Source of the DNA: Bacteroidales bacterium
GTDB taxonomy: Bacteria > Bacteroidota > Bacteroidia > Bacteroidales > UBA1556
Direction: 5' to 3'
Length of the DNA stretch: 62,139 nucleotides
NCBI GenBank assembly: GCA_023146135.1
Contig: JAGLCR010000032.1
Span: 1-62,139 of the forward strand
Below, piece by piece: positions 16,763 to 25,164 of this stretch. The notes under the pieces are model-generated. The model was not told the origin of the DNA, searched no databases, and was given only the letters and a program-made list of their open reading frames with translations. Within the stretch, counting starts at the first letter, position 1; each line of letters starts with the position of its first letter. The position numbers were made by a program, and so were the translations under genes.

Positions 16763-19627
16763 ATGACACCATTCCTTAAAAAAGTTGCCGATCATATTTT
16801 TGATAATCATAAAGAACAACTGCAAGAACTTTCAGTGGTGGTTCCCAATAGGCGAGCAGCCCTTTTTTTAGGAAAATACCTTTCACAAAAAACAGATGTT
16901 CCAATATGGAGCCCTAAGTTTTATTCAATTGAGGATTTTGTGTTTGAACACAGTGGTTTTCAACTTATGCCTATGGTTGATTTGATATTCGAATTATATG
17001 AGGTTCATCTTAAAATAGAAGGTAGTAAGCACCAGAGCTTTGATCGATTTAATGGCTGGGGTCAATTGCTACTTAAAGATTTTAATGAGATTGATCTCTA
17101 TATGAAAGATGCCGATTCGCTATTTCAATATTTGAGTGCGGCTAAAACAATATCTAAATGGAGTTTAGACCCCGATGATTTAACAAATTTAGAGCGCGAC
17201 TATTTAAAGTTTTATGCTTCTTTGGGTGATTATTATAAGGAGTTGGTTGCTCGTTTGGAATCAAAGAATATGGCCTATCAAGGTATGGCTTACCGAAAAT
17301 TAGCTGAGCAAATTGGGCATGCTGATTTGGATGGTAAGCCCATGATATTTGCTGGGTTTAATGCACTTACGCCTGCAGAAGAAATTATTTTTGATTTTTA
17401 TAAAGAACGAGCTCAGGCAACAATACTTTGGGATATCGATGAATATTATTTTGATAACCCTAAACAAGAAGCAGGGGCTTTTTTGCGCAAACAACTGGCG
17501 AAAACCAATAGGTCGGAGATCAGTTGGATTACAAAAGAGCTTAAAGAAGGACGAAAAAAAATCAATATAAGTGGTGTTTCGGGCGATGTGAATATCGCTA
17601 AGATGGCCGGAAATATATTAAATCAATTGGCTGAAGACTCTACCTTAAGTGGTGCCGAAGTGGGTGATAATACTGCCGTAGTTATGGCCAACGAATCCTT
17701 AATCGTTCCTTTACTTTACTCTTTACCTGACACCATCTCCACCTATAATGTTACCATGTCTTATCCTTCCAAATTGTCGAGGGTATACGAGTTGGTTAAT
17801 AATATTTTTGATTTATTCCTTCGTCATGTATCGGAGGATGGGCAGGCTGAAAAGAATCCGGCATTTTATCATAAGCAATTGGAGGTAGTTTTATTGCACC
17901 CTTTGATTGTGCAGCATTTTCATGTTTTGAAGTCAGATAATTTAGGTTCGGTAATTATAAAAACCATTCGAGAAAATAATATCAGTTTTATTTCACAGCA
18001 AAAGTTCCCTTCTCAATTTGACTTAGATGAAGCGGGTGAGGCCTACGGTTTTTTGAAATTGTTTGCTCAAAAAATTGGGAGCCCTCAGGATATTCTCAGT
18101 TTTATTGATAATATTTTGCAGGAGTTATTTGATCAATTGGGCGATTCTAATGAAGCGAAAATGGATAGGGAATTTTTATTTCATTATTTAACTTTATTAC
18201 GACGTTTACAAGATTTACTCTCCGATCATCCTTATATAAAGCATCTTACAACGCTTAAAAATCTTTTTATCTCATTGGCTTCAGCGCAAGGAATTCCTTT
18301 TGTAGGCGAACCCCTTATGGGCGTGCAAATTATGGGTATGTTAGAAACTCGAGCTTTGGATTTCGAGAACCTTATACTACTTTCGGTAAATGAGGGGATG
18401 CTGCCTAAGTCTCATGTGTATCAGAGCTTTATTTTACCTGATATAAAAAGGGAGCTAGGATTACCATTGCCCGTGGACAACGATTCGGTATTTGCTTATC
18501 ATTTTTATCGCCTGTTGCAAGGCGCTAGCAATATTCATATTTTATATAATACGCAAAACGATAGCATGGGGCAGGGTGAGTTAAGTCGGTATGTTCAGCA
18601 AATAGAATGGGAGCTTAAAGAGGTAAATCCAAAGGTCGAGATTAGCCATAAATTATATCATACTCCTTTATTATCTGAAAATTTTGATCGTAAAATTCAA
18701 TTTCCAAAGGACGATTATGCCTTAAATAGATTGAAGCGTATTGCTGAAGGCTCCGGTTTTTCACCATCTACCTTGAACAATTATTTGGCCTGTAGCCTAA
18801 AGTTTTATTTTCAACGAATATTGGGAATGTACACCGAAGAGGAGGTGGAGGAAACTTTAGCAGCAAACACTCAAGGGACTGTGATACATGGTGTGTTAGA
18901 AGATTTTTACCTACGAAAGAAAGGTCGATTATTGAGCGAATCTTTTCTTAATGATATTACGAAAGAGTATAAAGCGGAACTGGAAAAACGTTTCAGGAAG
19001 GAGTTTAAGAAAGGTGATATTGACCATGGACAAAATCTTCTTTTTCGAAAAGTTGCAGAGCGTTTTGTGGAGCACTTTATAAGTAACGAACGTAAAATGC
19101 TGAAAGATGGAATTCCTTGTACCATACTTGATTTGGAATTGGACTTAAAACGTTCTATTAATATTGAACATCAAGGGGTTGATATGCAGATTAATTTTCG
19201 AGGAAATGCTGATCGTATCGATCGACTAGGAGATACGGTTAGAGTAATCGATTATAAGACAGGTAAGGTAGATGACTCTGATGTTAAACTGTTTAAGGGT
19301 AAGCAGAGTATGTGGGATAGCATGTTTTTGGGTAAAAAACCAAAGGCATTTCAGTTAATGATGTATGCATGGATGTATAAACCGCAGGTGGAAGATCAGC
19401 ATCATTTACAAGCAGGGATTTCTGGTTTGAAGTACCATTCCAAATACTTTCCTTTGGCAATAGATGCTAAGGATGATACTCATATTACTGGTAGTCATCT
19501 TAGTAATTTTGAAACAGATTTGACAGGATTAATGATCCGTTTATTTGATAAAGAGGAGGCCTTTGTGCAATGTGAGGATGATGTGGCATGCAAATACTGT
19601 GATTATAAATTTATTTGTGGCCGATGA
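16763..19627 (+). CDS. AddB-like PD-(D/E)XK nuclease of the RecBCD/AddAB type
   Basis: Double-strand break processing nuclease. The 954-residue protein has an inactivated superfamily I helicase fold at the N-terminus, beginning LSVVVPNRRAALFLGKYLSQ with no Walker A lysine loop. The C-terminal nuclease domain has the catalytic motif RGNADRIDR...VIDYKTGKV (about 812-835). Cys in LACSLKFYF (about 676) and the final CKYCDYKFICGR (about 942-953) are placed as the four ligands of the AddB iron-sulfur cluster. The stop overlaps the next start (ATGA). An AddA/UvrD-type helicase partner is not in the window, so it must be encoded elsewhere. Confidence 0.85.
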   Translation: MTPFLKKVADHIFDNHKEQLQELSVVVPNRRAALFLGKYLSQKTDVPIWSPKFYSIEDFVFEHSGFQLMPMVDLIFELYEVHLKIEGSKHQSFDRFNGWGQLLLKDFNEIDLYMKDADSLFQYLSAAKTISKWSLDPDDLTNLERDYLKFYASLGDYYKELVARLESKNMAYQGMAYRKLAEQIGHADLDGKPMIFAGFNALTPAEEIIFDFYKERAQATILWDIDEYYFDNPKQEAGAFLRKQLAKTNRSEISWITKELKEGRKKINISGVSGDVNIAKMAGNILNQLAEDSTLSGAEVGDNTAVVMANESLIVPLLYSLPDTISTYNVTMSYPSKLSRVYELVNNIFDLFLRHVSEDGQAEKNPAFYHKQLEVVLLHPLIVQHFHVLKSDNLGSVIIKTIRENNISFISQQKFPSQFDLDEAGEAYGFLKLFAQKIGSPQDILSFIDNILQELFDQLGDSNEAKMDREFLFHYLTLLRRLQDLLSDHPYIKHLTTLKNLFISLASAQGIPFVGEPLMGVQIMGMLETRALDFENLILLSVNEGMLPKSHVYQSFILPDIKRELGLPLPVDNDSVFAYHFYRLLQGASNIHILYNTQNDSMGQGELSRYVQQIEWELKEVNPKVEISHKLYHTPLLSENFDRKIQFPKDDYALNRLKRIAEGSGFSPSTLNNYLACSLKFYFQRILGMYTEEEVEETLAANTQGTVIHGVLEDFYLRKKGRLLSESFLNDITKEYKAELEKRFRKEFKKGDIDHGQNLLFRKVAERFVEHFISNERKMLKDGIPCTILDLELDLKRSINIEHQGVDMQINFRGNADRIDRLGDTVRVIDYKTGKVDDSDVKLFKGKQSMWDSMFLGKKPKAFQLMMYAWMYKPQVEDQHHLQAGISGLKYHSKYFPLAIDAKDDTHITGSHLSNFETDLTGLMIRLFDKEEAFVQCEDDVACKYCDYKFICGR

Positions 19628-20157
19628 AAGGAGTATTGGATTTACGGTATTTTATCGAACAGGATATTTCAAAAGCTCGCGCCTTGTCTTTGGCTAATAA
19701 CACCAATGATCCTGAAAAATTAGCGGCTGCATTATGGGATTTTGTTTTACTTAATGAGCACCCCCTTTCTTGGCGAGCAACTTGGTTTTTGGAGCATTTA
19801 GGAGCAGAGGACAAAGAGTATGTACGCCCTTATCTTAATCTCATAATTGAAGCCTTTCCTAGTTTTATATTTGCTGGCCAACGGCGATCGAGCTTAAAAA
19901 TATTACAAATGTTTCCAGTTGTCGATTATGATTATGCAAGGATGGTAGATATTTGTTTTGATTTATACTTGTCTAATTCACAGCCTGTAGCAGTACGTAT
20001 GTTTTCACTTCGGCAGCTTTACGATATTATTAAGGTGGAGCCTGAGTTAAAGCAGGAATTAAAAGGGGCCATTGAATTGGTTATGACTGGAGACGAGCGA
20101 AGTTTACAGTCGATAAGTCGTAAAATACTGGCTAAAGTTAGTAAGACAAAAAAATAA
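19624..20157 (+). CDS. HEAT-like all-helical protein of unknown function
   Basis: Read from ATG 19624, whose bases overlap the stop codon of the nuclease gene (ATGA), so translation is coupled. The 177 residues are almost fully helical, with repeated helix pairs of HEAT/ARM type (LAAALWDFVLLNEHPLSWRA, then VAVRMFSLRQLYDIIKVEPE). There is no signal peptide or catalytic motif. An upstream in-frame ATG at 19615 would add MWP inside the nuclease gene and is less likely. HEAT-like proteins often act as adaptors; a link to the AddB-like protein is suggested only by coupling. Confidence 0.7.
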   Translation: MKGVLDLRYFIEQDISKARALSLANNTNDPEKLAAALWDFVLLNEHPLSWRATWFLEHLGAEDKEYVRPYLNLIIEAFPSFIFAGQRRSSLKILQMFPVVDYDYARMVDICFDLYLSNSQPVAVRMFSLRQLYDIIKVEPELKQELKGAIELVMTGDERSLQSISRKILAKVSKTKK

Positions 20158-20163
20158 AAATAA

Positions 20164-20195
20164 AACCCTTCAAAAGCTTGTGCCATTGAAGGGTT
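20164..20195 (-). terminator. Intrinsic terminator for aspA
   Basis: Arms AACCCTTCA and TGAAGGGTT with a 14-base loop. On the minus strand it is followed by TTATTTTTATTTTTTT. It lies between two convergent genes. Confidence 0.7.
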
Positions 20196-20235
20196 GTTGT
20201 GATAATGTTTGTTCGCAAATTTTGCCTTAATACTA

Positions 20236-21639
20236 TTACAATATGAATTGGGGATTAATCAAATTCTCCACACTAAACAGCTCATTCCATTTTTCTTGAG
20301 TAATAAGCTTGCGCTCTTTAACGGCAATTTCATAAACCGATTTATTTTCATTCAATGCCTCTTTGGCAATGGATGACGATTCCTCATAACCAATAATAGG
20401 ATTTAATAGCGTAACAATTCCCACACTGTTCATTACCATATTTTTAGTATGCTCAGCATTGGCGGTAATACCATCTATGGCTTTGGTGCGAAGTGTATCG
20501 CAAGCACGTGTCATATACAAAATGGAAGTAAATAAACTGTACGAAATAACGGGCTCCATTACATTTAACTGTAATTGTCCCGCTTCGGCAGCCATGGTAA
20601 CTGTGGTGTCGGCGCCAATTACGTAAAATGCTACTTGGTTTACCACTTCTGGGATAACGGGGTTTACCTTACCTGGCATAATAGAAGAACCTGGCTGCAT
20701 TTTAGGTAAATTAATCTCATTGAAACCTGTTCTTGGTCCTGAAGAGAGCAAGCGAAGGTCGTTAGAGATTTTTGATAGTTTAATTGCAGTACGCTTTAAC
20801 ACTCCTGAAAGCTGAACATAAGCACCTGTGTCAGAGGTGGCTTCAATAAGGTCGTCGGCTAAAAATAATGGGCAGCCGGTGTATTTTATTAAATATTTAG
20901 TAACCAATTCGGGATATTCCTCAGGAGCATTTACTCGAGTACCAATAGCAGTTGCTCCCATATTGATTTCTCTAATCAGATTTTTCGCGCTATCAACACG
21001 GCCAATTTCTTCTTTTATGGTAGTTCCCCAGCCATGAAACTCAGAGCCTAAACTCATGGGGACAGCATCTTGCAATTGCGTTCGTCCCATCTTCAATACA
21101 TCTTTAAACTCTACTCCCTTTCGTTTCAAGGAAGAAGATAGTGCATTCAAAGCCTCTTTATAGCGATCCAGACTTTTTAATAATGCGATACGAAAAGCTG
21201 TAGGGTAGGCATCGTTTGTCGATTGCGACATGTTTACATGATTGTTTGGGTGGCAATGTTTATATTCCCCCTTTTTATAGCCCATATACTCTAAAGCAAT
21301 GTTGGCAATCACTTCATTGGCATTCATATTTACCGAGGTTCCGGCACCACCTTGAATAAGGTCGGTAACAAACTGATCGTGATATTTACCTTTAATTATT
21401 TCGTCACTGGCATAGCAAATTGCTTCTGCAATTTTAGTATCTAAAATACCCAAATCCTTATTGGTATTAGCAGCAGCTTTTTTCACATAAGCCAAGGCTA
21501 CCACAAAATTGGGTTCCACGCTCAAAGGCACTCCAGTAATGAAAAAATTGTCCAAAGCACGAAAGGTTTGCACTCCGTAATATTTGTCGTTGGGAATCTC
21601 TAATTCACCAATAAAATCGTGTTCTATTCTTGTTGGCAT
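20236..21639 (-). CDS. aspA: Aspartate ammonia-lyase
   Basis: Converts L-aspartate to fumarate and ammonia, feeding the TCA cycle or fumarate respiration. Fumarase/aspartase superfamily signatures are all present: DLIQGGAGTSVNMNANEVIAN, CHPNNHVNMSQSTNDAYPTA and the catalytic loop GSSIMPGKVNPVIPE. The TGAYVQLSGVLKR and QLQLNVMEPV blocks favour aspartase over fumarase. I use ATG 21639 (MPTRIEHDFIGE, 467 residues): an upstream in-frame ATG at 21669 lies downstream of only part of the TATCTTTG box (21674-21667) and would precede the expected transcript start. It has its own terminator. Confidence 0.92.
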   Translation of the reverse strand: MPTRIEHDFIGELEIPNDKYYGVQTFRALDNFFITGVPLSVEPNFVVALAYVKKAAANTNKDLGILDTKIAEAICYASDEIIKGKYHDQFVTDLIQGGAGTSVNMNANEVIANIALEYMGYKKGEYKHCHPNNHVNMSQSTNDAYPTAFRIALLKSLDRYKEALNALSSSLKRKGVEFKDVLKMGRTQLQDAVPMSLGSEFHGWGTTIKEEIGRVDSAKNLIREINMGATAIGTRVNAPEEYPELVTKYLIKYTGCPLFLADDLIEATSDTGAYVQLSGVLKRTAIKLSKISNDLRLLSSGPRTGFNEINLPKMQPGSSIMPGKVNPVIPEVVNQVAFYVIGADTTVTMAAEAGQLQLNVMEPVISYSLFTSILYMTRACDTLRTKAIDGITANAEHTKNMVMNSVGIVTLLNPIIGYEESSSIAKEALNENKSVYEIAVKERKLITQEKWNELFSVENLINPQFIL

Positions 21640-21666
21640 AACAGTTTGTTTTAAGATTTTAGAGGG

Positions 21667-21674
21667 CAAAGATA
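21667..21674 (-). promoter_or_regulatory. -7 box of aspA
   Basis: TATCTTTG on the minus strand matches TAnnTTTG. It gives a leader of about 20 bases to ATG 21639 and rules against the ATG at 21669, which overlaps the box. No matching TTG was found. Confidence 0.55.
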
Positions 21675-21808
21675 GGTGAAATATAGAATGTATTTTTGCT
21701 GCTTAGAACCCTTTTTTTTTAAGAGTTTTATTATTATCTTAGTTTACATCTAATAGCAAGGCATTTGATCATATTCCTCCTTCTGTATCTTGTATTTCGA
21801 TAAATGAT

Positions 21809-21994
21809 TTGGAGCAAATAACACTTTTTTATAAGGGTGATAAAGTTAAAAGATATGAATTTGTTTGGGTAAATGATAATGATAAATACCTGCGAAAGCT
21901 CTTTGTTTACGATAGAGTGGGCAATAAATGGGTAGAGAAAAAAGTGTATAGTACTATTGATAGAAAAAAACTAGAACTACTGATGGATAATTAG
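21809..21994 (+). CDS. Possible small protein, unknown function
   Basis: A 61-residue frame starting at TTG 21809. It is charged and soluble (YKGDKVKRYEFVWVNDNDKY, then a Lys/Glu-rich end), with composition unlike random AT-rich DNA. The reading frame stays open upstream to 21743 without an ATG, so this could be the 3' remnant of a decayed gene. It lies alone between aspA and the hydro-lyase gene. I do not recognise it. Confidence 0.3.
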   Translation: MEQITLFYKGDKVKRYEFVWVNDNDKYLRKLFVYDRVGNKWVEKKVYSTIDRKKLELLMDN

Positions 21995-22078
21995 TTCACC
22001 TTCTCATCATACATTCAATGCATCTTTATGCATATCAACAAATTGCTTAGCCACTTATATTATGGAGTAGTTTTTCTT

Positions 22079-23866
22079 TTACGTAAGTTGGTTCTTTATG
22101 TAATTCACCAAGCCTTTAGCCTCAAATATCGCCATCAGCTTATCTGGTAGCGGATTGAACTTAAACTCTGTTTCTCCCACAGATACGGTTCCTGTTTCAA
22201 AATTAATATCCACATCATCACCCGCTTTATAGGCATCAACCACTTCGGGTAAAACAATTATGGGTAATCCCTGATTTACCGATGAACGGAAGAAAATACG
22301 ATTAATGGATTTCACAATTACCGCTTTTACGCCTGCATGGGAAAGTCCCACGGCAGGATGCTCACGCGAACTTCCGCAACCAAAGTTATCGCCTGCAATT
22401 ATCACATCACCTGACTGTACATTGGTATGAAAGTTTTTGTCAAAACCTTCGAATAAATAGGGCATGATGGAAGCTGCATCCGAACTTAATACTTTGTAGG
22501 TAAGGTTTCCAGCAAACATTTGGTCGGTATTTAAATTATCAGCATCGGTATAATTCCACACATTTCCCAAACGACGATTATCGCTGTCAGCAACTTCTAG
22601 AGTGCTGCTTTGCTCCCGAGTATATGGAAATATATCATTATGCTTTCCACCGCGAGGGTCCACTATTTCACCAGCTACGGCAGATAAGGCTACGGCTGCA
22701 GGAGAAGCAAGGTAAATGCTTGAATTTGGGTTTCCCATGCGGCCTTTGAAATTTCGGTTTGATGTGGAAATCACGGTATAACCGTCAGCCGGAATTCCTT
22801 GTCCTGTTCCCAAGCAAGGGCCACAAGATGGGGAAAGCACATTGGCATTGGCCTTCAAGAAAATCTGGATTAGACCCTCTTCCATAGCTTGTAGGTAAAT
22901 CTTTTGCGAAGCGGGAGTAACCAATAATTGGAATCCATCGGCAACAGTTTTACCTTTTAGTACGGCAGCTGCCTCACGCAAATCTTCCAATCGACCATTG
23001 GTACAAGTGCCAATTAAACCTTCGTTGAGCTTTACGCCTTGCACTTCCGAGAGTGCCTTTACATTGTCCACATGGTGTGGAGCTGCAACAACCGGAAATA
23101 ACTCGCTAAGGTTAATTTCAATTTCTTTAATATATGTAGCGTCATCATCGGCCCAAATAGGATTATGAGGAAGTTTGCCTCCATAATATTCAGCTAAAAC
23201 TGCATCTGCTGGGAAAACTGCATTTTTTGCACCCATCTCTGAGGCTAAATTCGATAAGGTCATTCGCTCCGAAATGCCTAAACTACTCACGCCATCACCG
23301 TGAAACTCAATGGAATTATAATTTGCTCCATCGGAGCCTATCATACCAATAATCCACAATGAAATATCTTTAGCATAAACGCCTTTTGGCAATTTGCCAT
23401 TCAATGTAATTTTAATGCTTTCGGGTACACGGAACCAAGTTTCGCCACGTTTCCAAATTCCTGCTGCCTCGGTGCGGTCAATTCCTGCTGCCATGGCATT
23501 GAATGCTCCAGCAGTACAAGTATGACTGTCGCTACCTACTATAATCATTCCTGGCTCGGCATGATAACTCATAATTTGGTGACATATTCCTTTGCCTGCA
23601 TCATAGAATTTCTCAACACCTTGTTCTTTTACAATATCACGAATCTCTTGATATTGGGTAGCCAACTTTGCTGTAGTAGGAGGGGCGTTGTGGTCCAAAA
23701 CGATTAGTAGTTGATCAGGATTTGCTACCTTGGCTCCGCCCATTTTAGCGAAGGTGTTTTTAATACTTGCAGTATTGTCGTGGGTGAGAACAATGTCAGG
23801 AGTGGCAAAAACAATGCTTCCCACTGTTGTATTAAATATCTTTTCTACAAATGTTTTACCGGCCAT
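22079..23866 (-). CDS. Single-chain LeuC-LeuD-type hydro-lyase (aconitase superfamily)
   Basis: An iron-sulfur dehydratase/isomerase with large and small subunits in one chain of 595 residues. The first part has VLDHNAPP, VGSDSHTCTAGAF, and the 4Fe-4S ligands Cys in LIGTCTNGR and two Cys in SPSCGPCLGTGQG. The swivel domain begins near residue 410, with the substrate loop FGCGSSREHP and then VNQGLPIIVLPE. The split-type look is closer to 3-isopropylmalate dehydratase or homoaconitase than to classical AcnA/AcnB. The substrate could be isopropylmalate, homocitrate, citrate or a dimethylmalate-like acid; no leu or lys genes are nearby to decide. I start at ATG 23866 (MAGKTFVEKIF); the upstream ATG 23932 adds a non-conserved lysine-rich stretch. 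Confidence 0.8.
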   Translation of the reverse strand: MAGKTFVEKIFNTTVGSIVFATPDIVLTHDNTASIKNTFAKMGGAKVANPDQLLIVLDHNAPPTTAKLATQYQEIRDIVKEQGVEKFYDAGKGICHQIMSYHAEPGMIIVGSDSHTCTAGAFNAMAAGIDRTEAAGIWKRGETWFRVPESIKITLNGKLPKGVYAKDISLWIIGMIGSDGANYNSIEFHGDGVSSLGISERMTLSNLASEMGAKNAVFPADAVLAEYYGGKLPHNPIWADDDATYIKEIEINLSELFPVVAAPHHVDNVKALSEVQGVKLNEGLIGTCTNGRLEDLREAAAVLKGKTVADGFQLLVTPASQKIYLQAMEEGLIQIFLKANANVLSPSCGPCLGTGQGIPADGYTVISTSNRNFKGRMGNPNSSIYLASPAAVALSAVAGEIVDPRGGKHNDIFPYTREQSSTLEVADSDNRRLGNVWNYTDADNLNTDQMFAGNLTYKVLSSDAASIMPYLFEGFDKNFHTNVQSGDVIIAGDNFGCGSSREHPAVGLSHAGVKAVIVKSINRIFFRSSVNQGLPIIVLPEVVDAYKAGDDVDINFETGTVSVGETEFKFNPLPDKLMAIFEAKGLVNYIKNQLT

Positions 23867-24339
23867 AATGTCTTGTGTTTGTTTGTGTTTTATATAATTC
23901 AATAATGGAATAATATACTTTGATAAAACCACATTGTTAAAATATCATTGTTGGGGCTAAAATAAGTTAAAATTTGCTTGCTGTTTTCCAAAACATTCAA
24001 ACTTATTGGAATTTACCTGAGATACAATACACCAAGTTTAGTTCATGCCTTCTAAGAGTTTTAAAGCTGTGGATGGCTTGCATTAAATTATTAAAAAGGC
24101 CTAAAACTGATAAATATTATAAACATGTAAATACAATACATATATTATTCATATTAATATGTATTGATAAATAATAGCGTCTTATATCCAGATGATTATA
24201 TTTTTCTATTTTCTAAATAGAACTCGATTTGAATTCGTAAATTACTGGTATATAATTTATATCATAATAGCTTACATATATTATCAACGTACATTTGTCT
24301 TGATAAACATTATTCTATTTACGATTGAATCAAATTTGC
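23867..24339. other. Gene-free AT-rich region between divergent genes
   Basis: No convincing coding frame: the plus-strand ORF at 23974-24174 has low-complexity composition and no family pattern. The region must hold the promoters of the hydro-lyase gene (minus) and of the oxidase operon (plus), but I see no full TTG/TAnnTTTG pair. CAAATTTG at 24331-24338 is close to the -7 consensus but sits only one base before the SCO1 ATG. Confidence 0.6.
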
Positions 24340-25146
24340 ATGAAGAAAATTCTACATTTTAAGACCTTTTTCCTTTTAGCTGCTCTATTTTCTGGAGTGT
24401 TTTTAGCGACAGGACAAAATACAATTCCGCAACAGGAAAGTGAGAAGCTGGGAATATTTGAACATCTTGATACTATTTTATCACCTGATATTATTTTAAC
24501 AGAAAGTACAGGAGAGACTTTTATTTTGGACAGTCTAATCAATAAACCCACAATCATTAATCTAGTTTATTTTCGTTGCCCAGGAATATGCCCGGCACTA
24601 CTTAGTGGTTTATCCAATGTGGTAAAAGAAACGGATATGGTATTAGGAAAGGATTATGATATTCTGACCATAAGTTTTGATCCTGGAGAGACTCCATTTC
24701 TTGCCAAAAAGAAAAAAGAGAATTACCTACGGATTAATAAAAATCAAGATGTGGCCAATGGTTGGCGCTTTTTCTCAGGTGATACTGCTAATGTTCAGCG
24801 ACTACTAGATGAAATAGGATTTCAAGTTAAAAAAAGTGATCGTGGTGGGTATATTCATGCTGCAGGAATTGTAATGGTAAGCCCTAATCGTAAGGTGACT
24901 CGGTATTTAAATGGAGTTTATTACTCTCCATTTGATTTCAAGTTGGCTTTAATTGAGGCGTCAAAGGGTCGTTCTGGTCCAACTATCAATAAGGTTTTAG
25001 ACTATTGTTTTTCCTACGATCCACAAGGCAAAAGATACACATTTGATATATTGAAAGTATCAGGCACCATGGTGCTCACTTTGGCTGTAATCCTATTATT
25101 TTTTATGATACGTGCCGAACGTAAACGAAAAAAAACAAATCAATAA
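24340..25146 (+). CDS. SCO1/SenC copper chaperone for cytochrome oxidase
   Basis: SCO proteins deliver copper to the CuA site of subunit II. The 268-residue product has an N-terminal hydrophobic signal or anchor (about 8-26), a thioredoxin-like domain with the copper ligands CPGIC (C80, C84) and H173 in GGYIHAAGI, and a C-terminal membrane helix (about 243-260) followed by a basic tail. The start is ATG 24340; an in-frame TTG at 24325 adds five residues only. It heads a six-gene cluster ending with cyoE, with subunit I 18 bases downstream, in keeping with a role in oxidase assembly. Confidence 0.88.
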   Translation: MKKILHFKTFFLLAALFSGVFLATGQNTIPQQESEKLGIFEHLDTILSPDIILTESTGETFILDSLINKPTIINLVYFRCPGICPALLSGLSNVVKETDMVLGKDYDILTISFDPGETPFLAKKKKENYLRINKNQDVANGWRFFSGDTANVQRLLDEIGFQVKKSDRGGYIHAAGIVMVSPNRKVTRYLNGVYYSPFDFKLALIEASKGRSGPTINKVLDYCFSYDPQGKRYTFDILKVSGTMVLTLAVILLFFMIRAERKRKKTNQ

Positions 25147-25164
25147 TCAAGATAAAAACTAAAT

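Noticed and set aside
23974-24174. A 66-codon plus-strand frame in the gap before the SCO1 gene
   Set aside because: Composition follows the AT-rich DNA, it has no recognisable pattern or start context, and it is in a region expected to hold promoters.
24331-24338. CAAATTTG as the -7 box of the oxidase operon
   Set aside because: It lacks the leading T and lies only one base before the ATG, so the transcript would start inside the gene.
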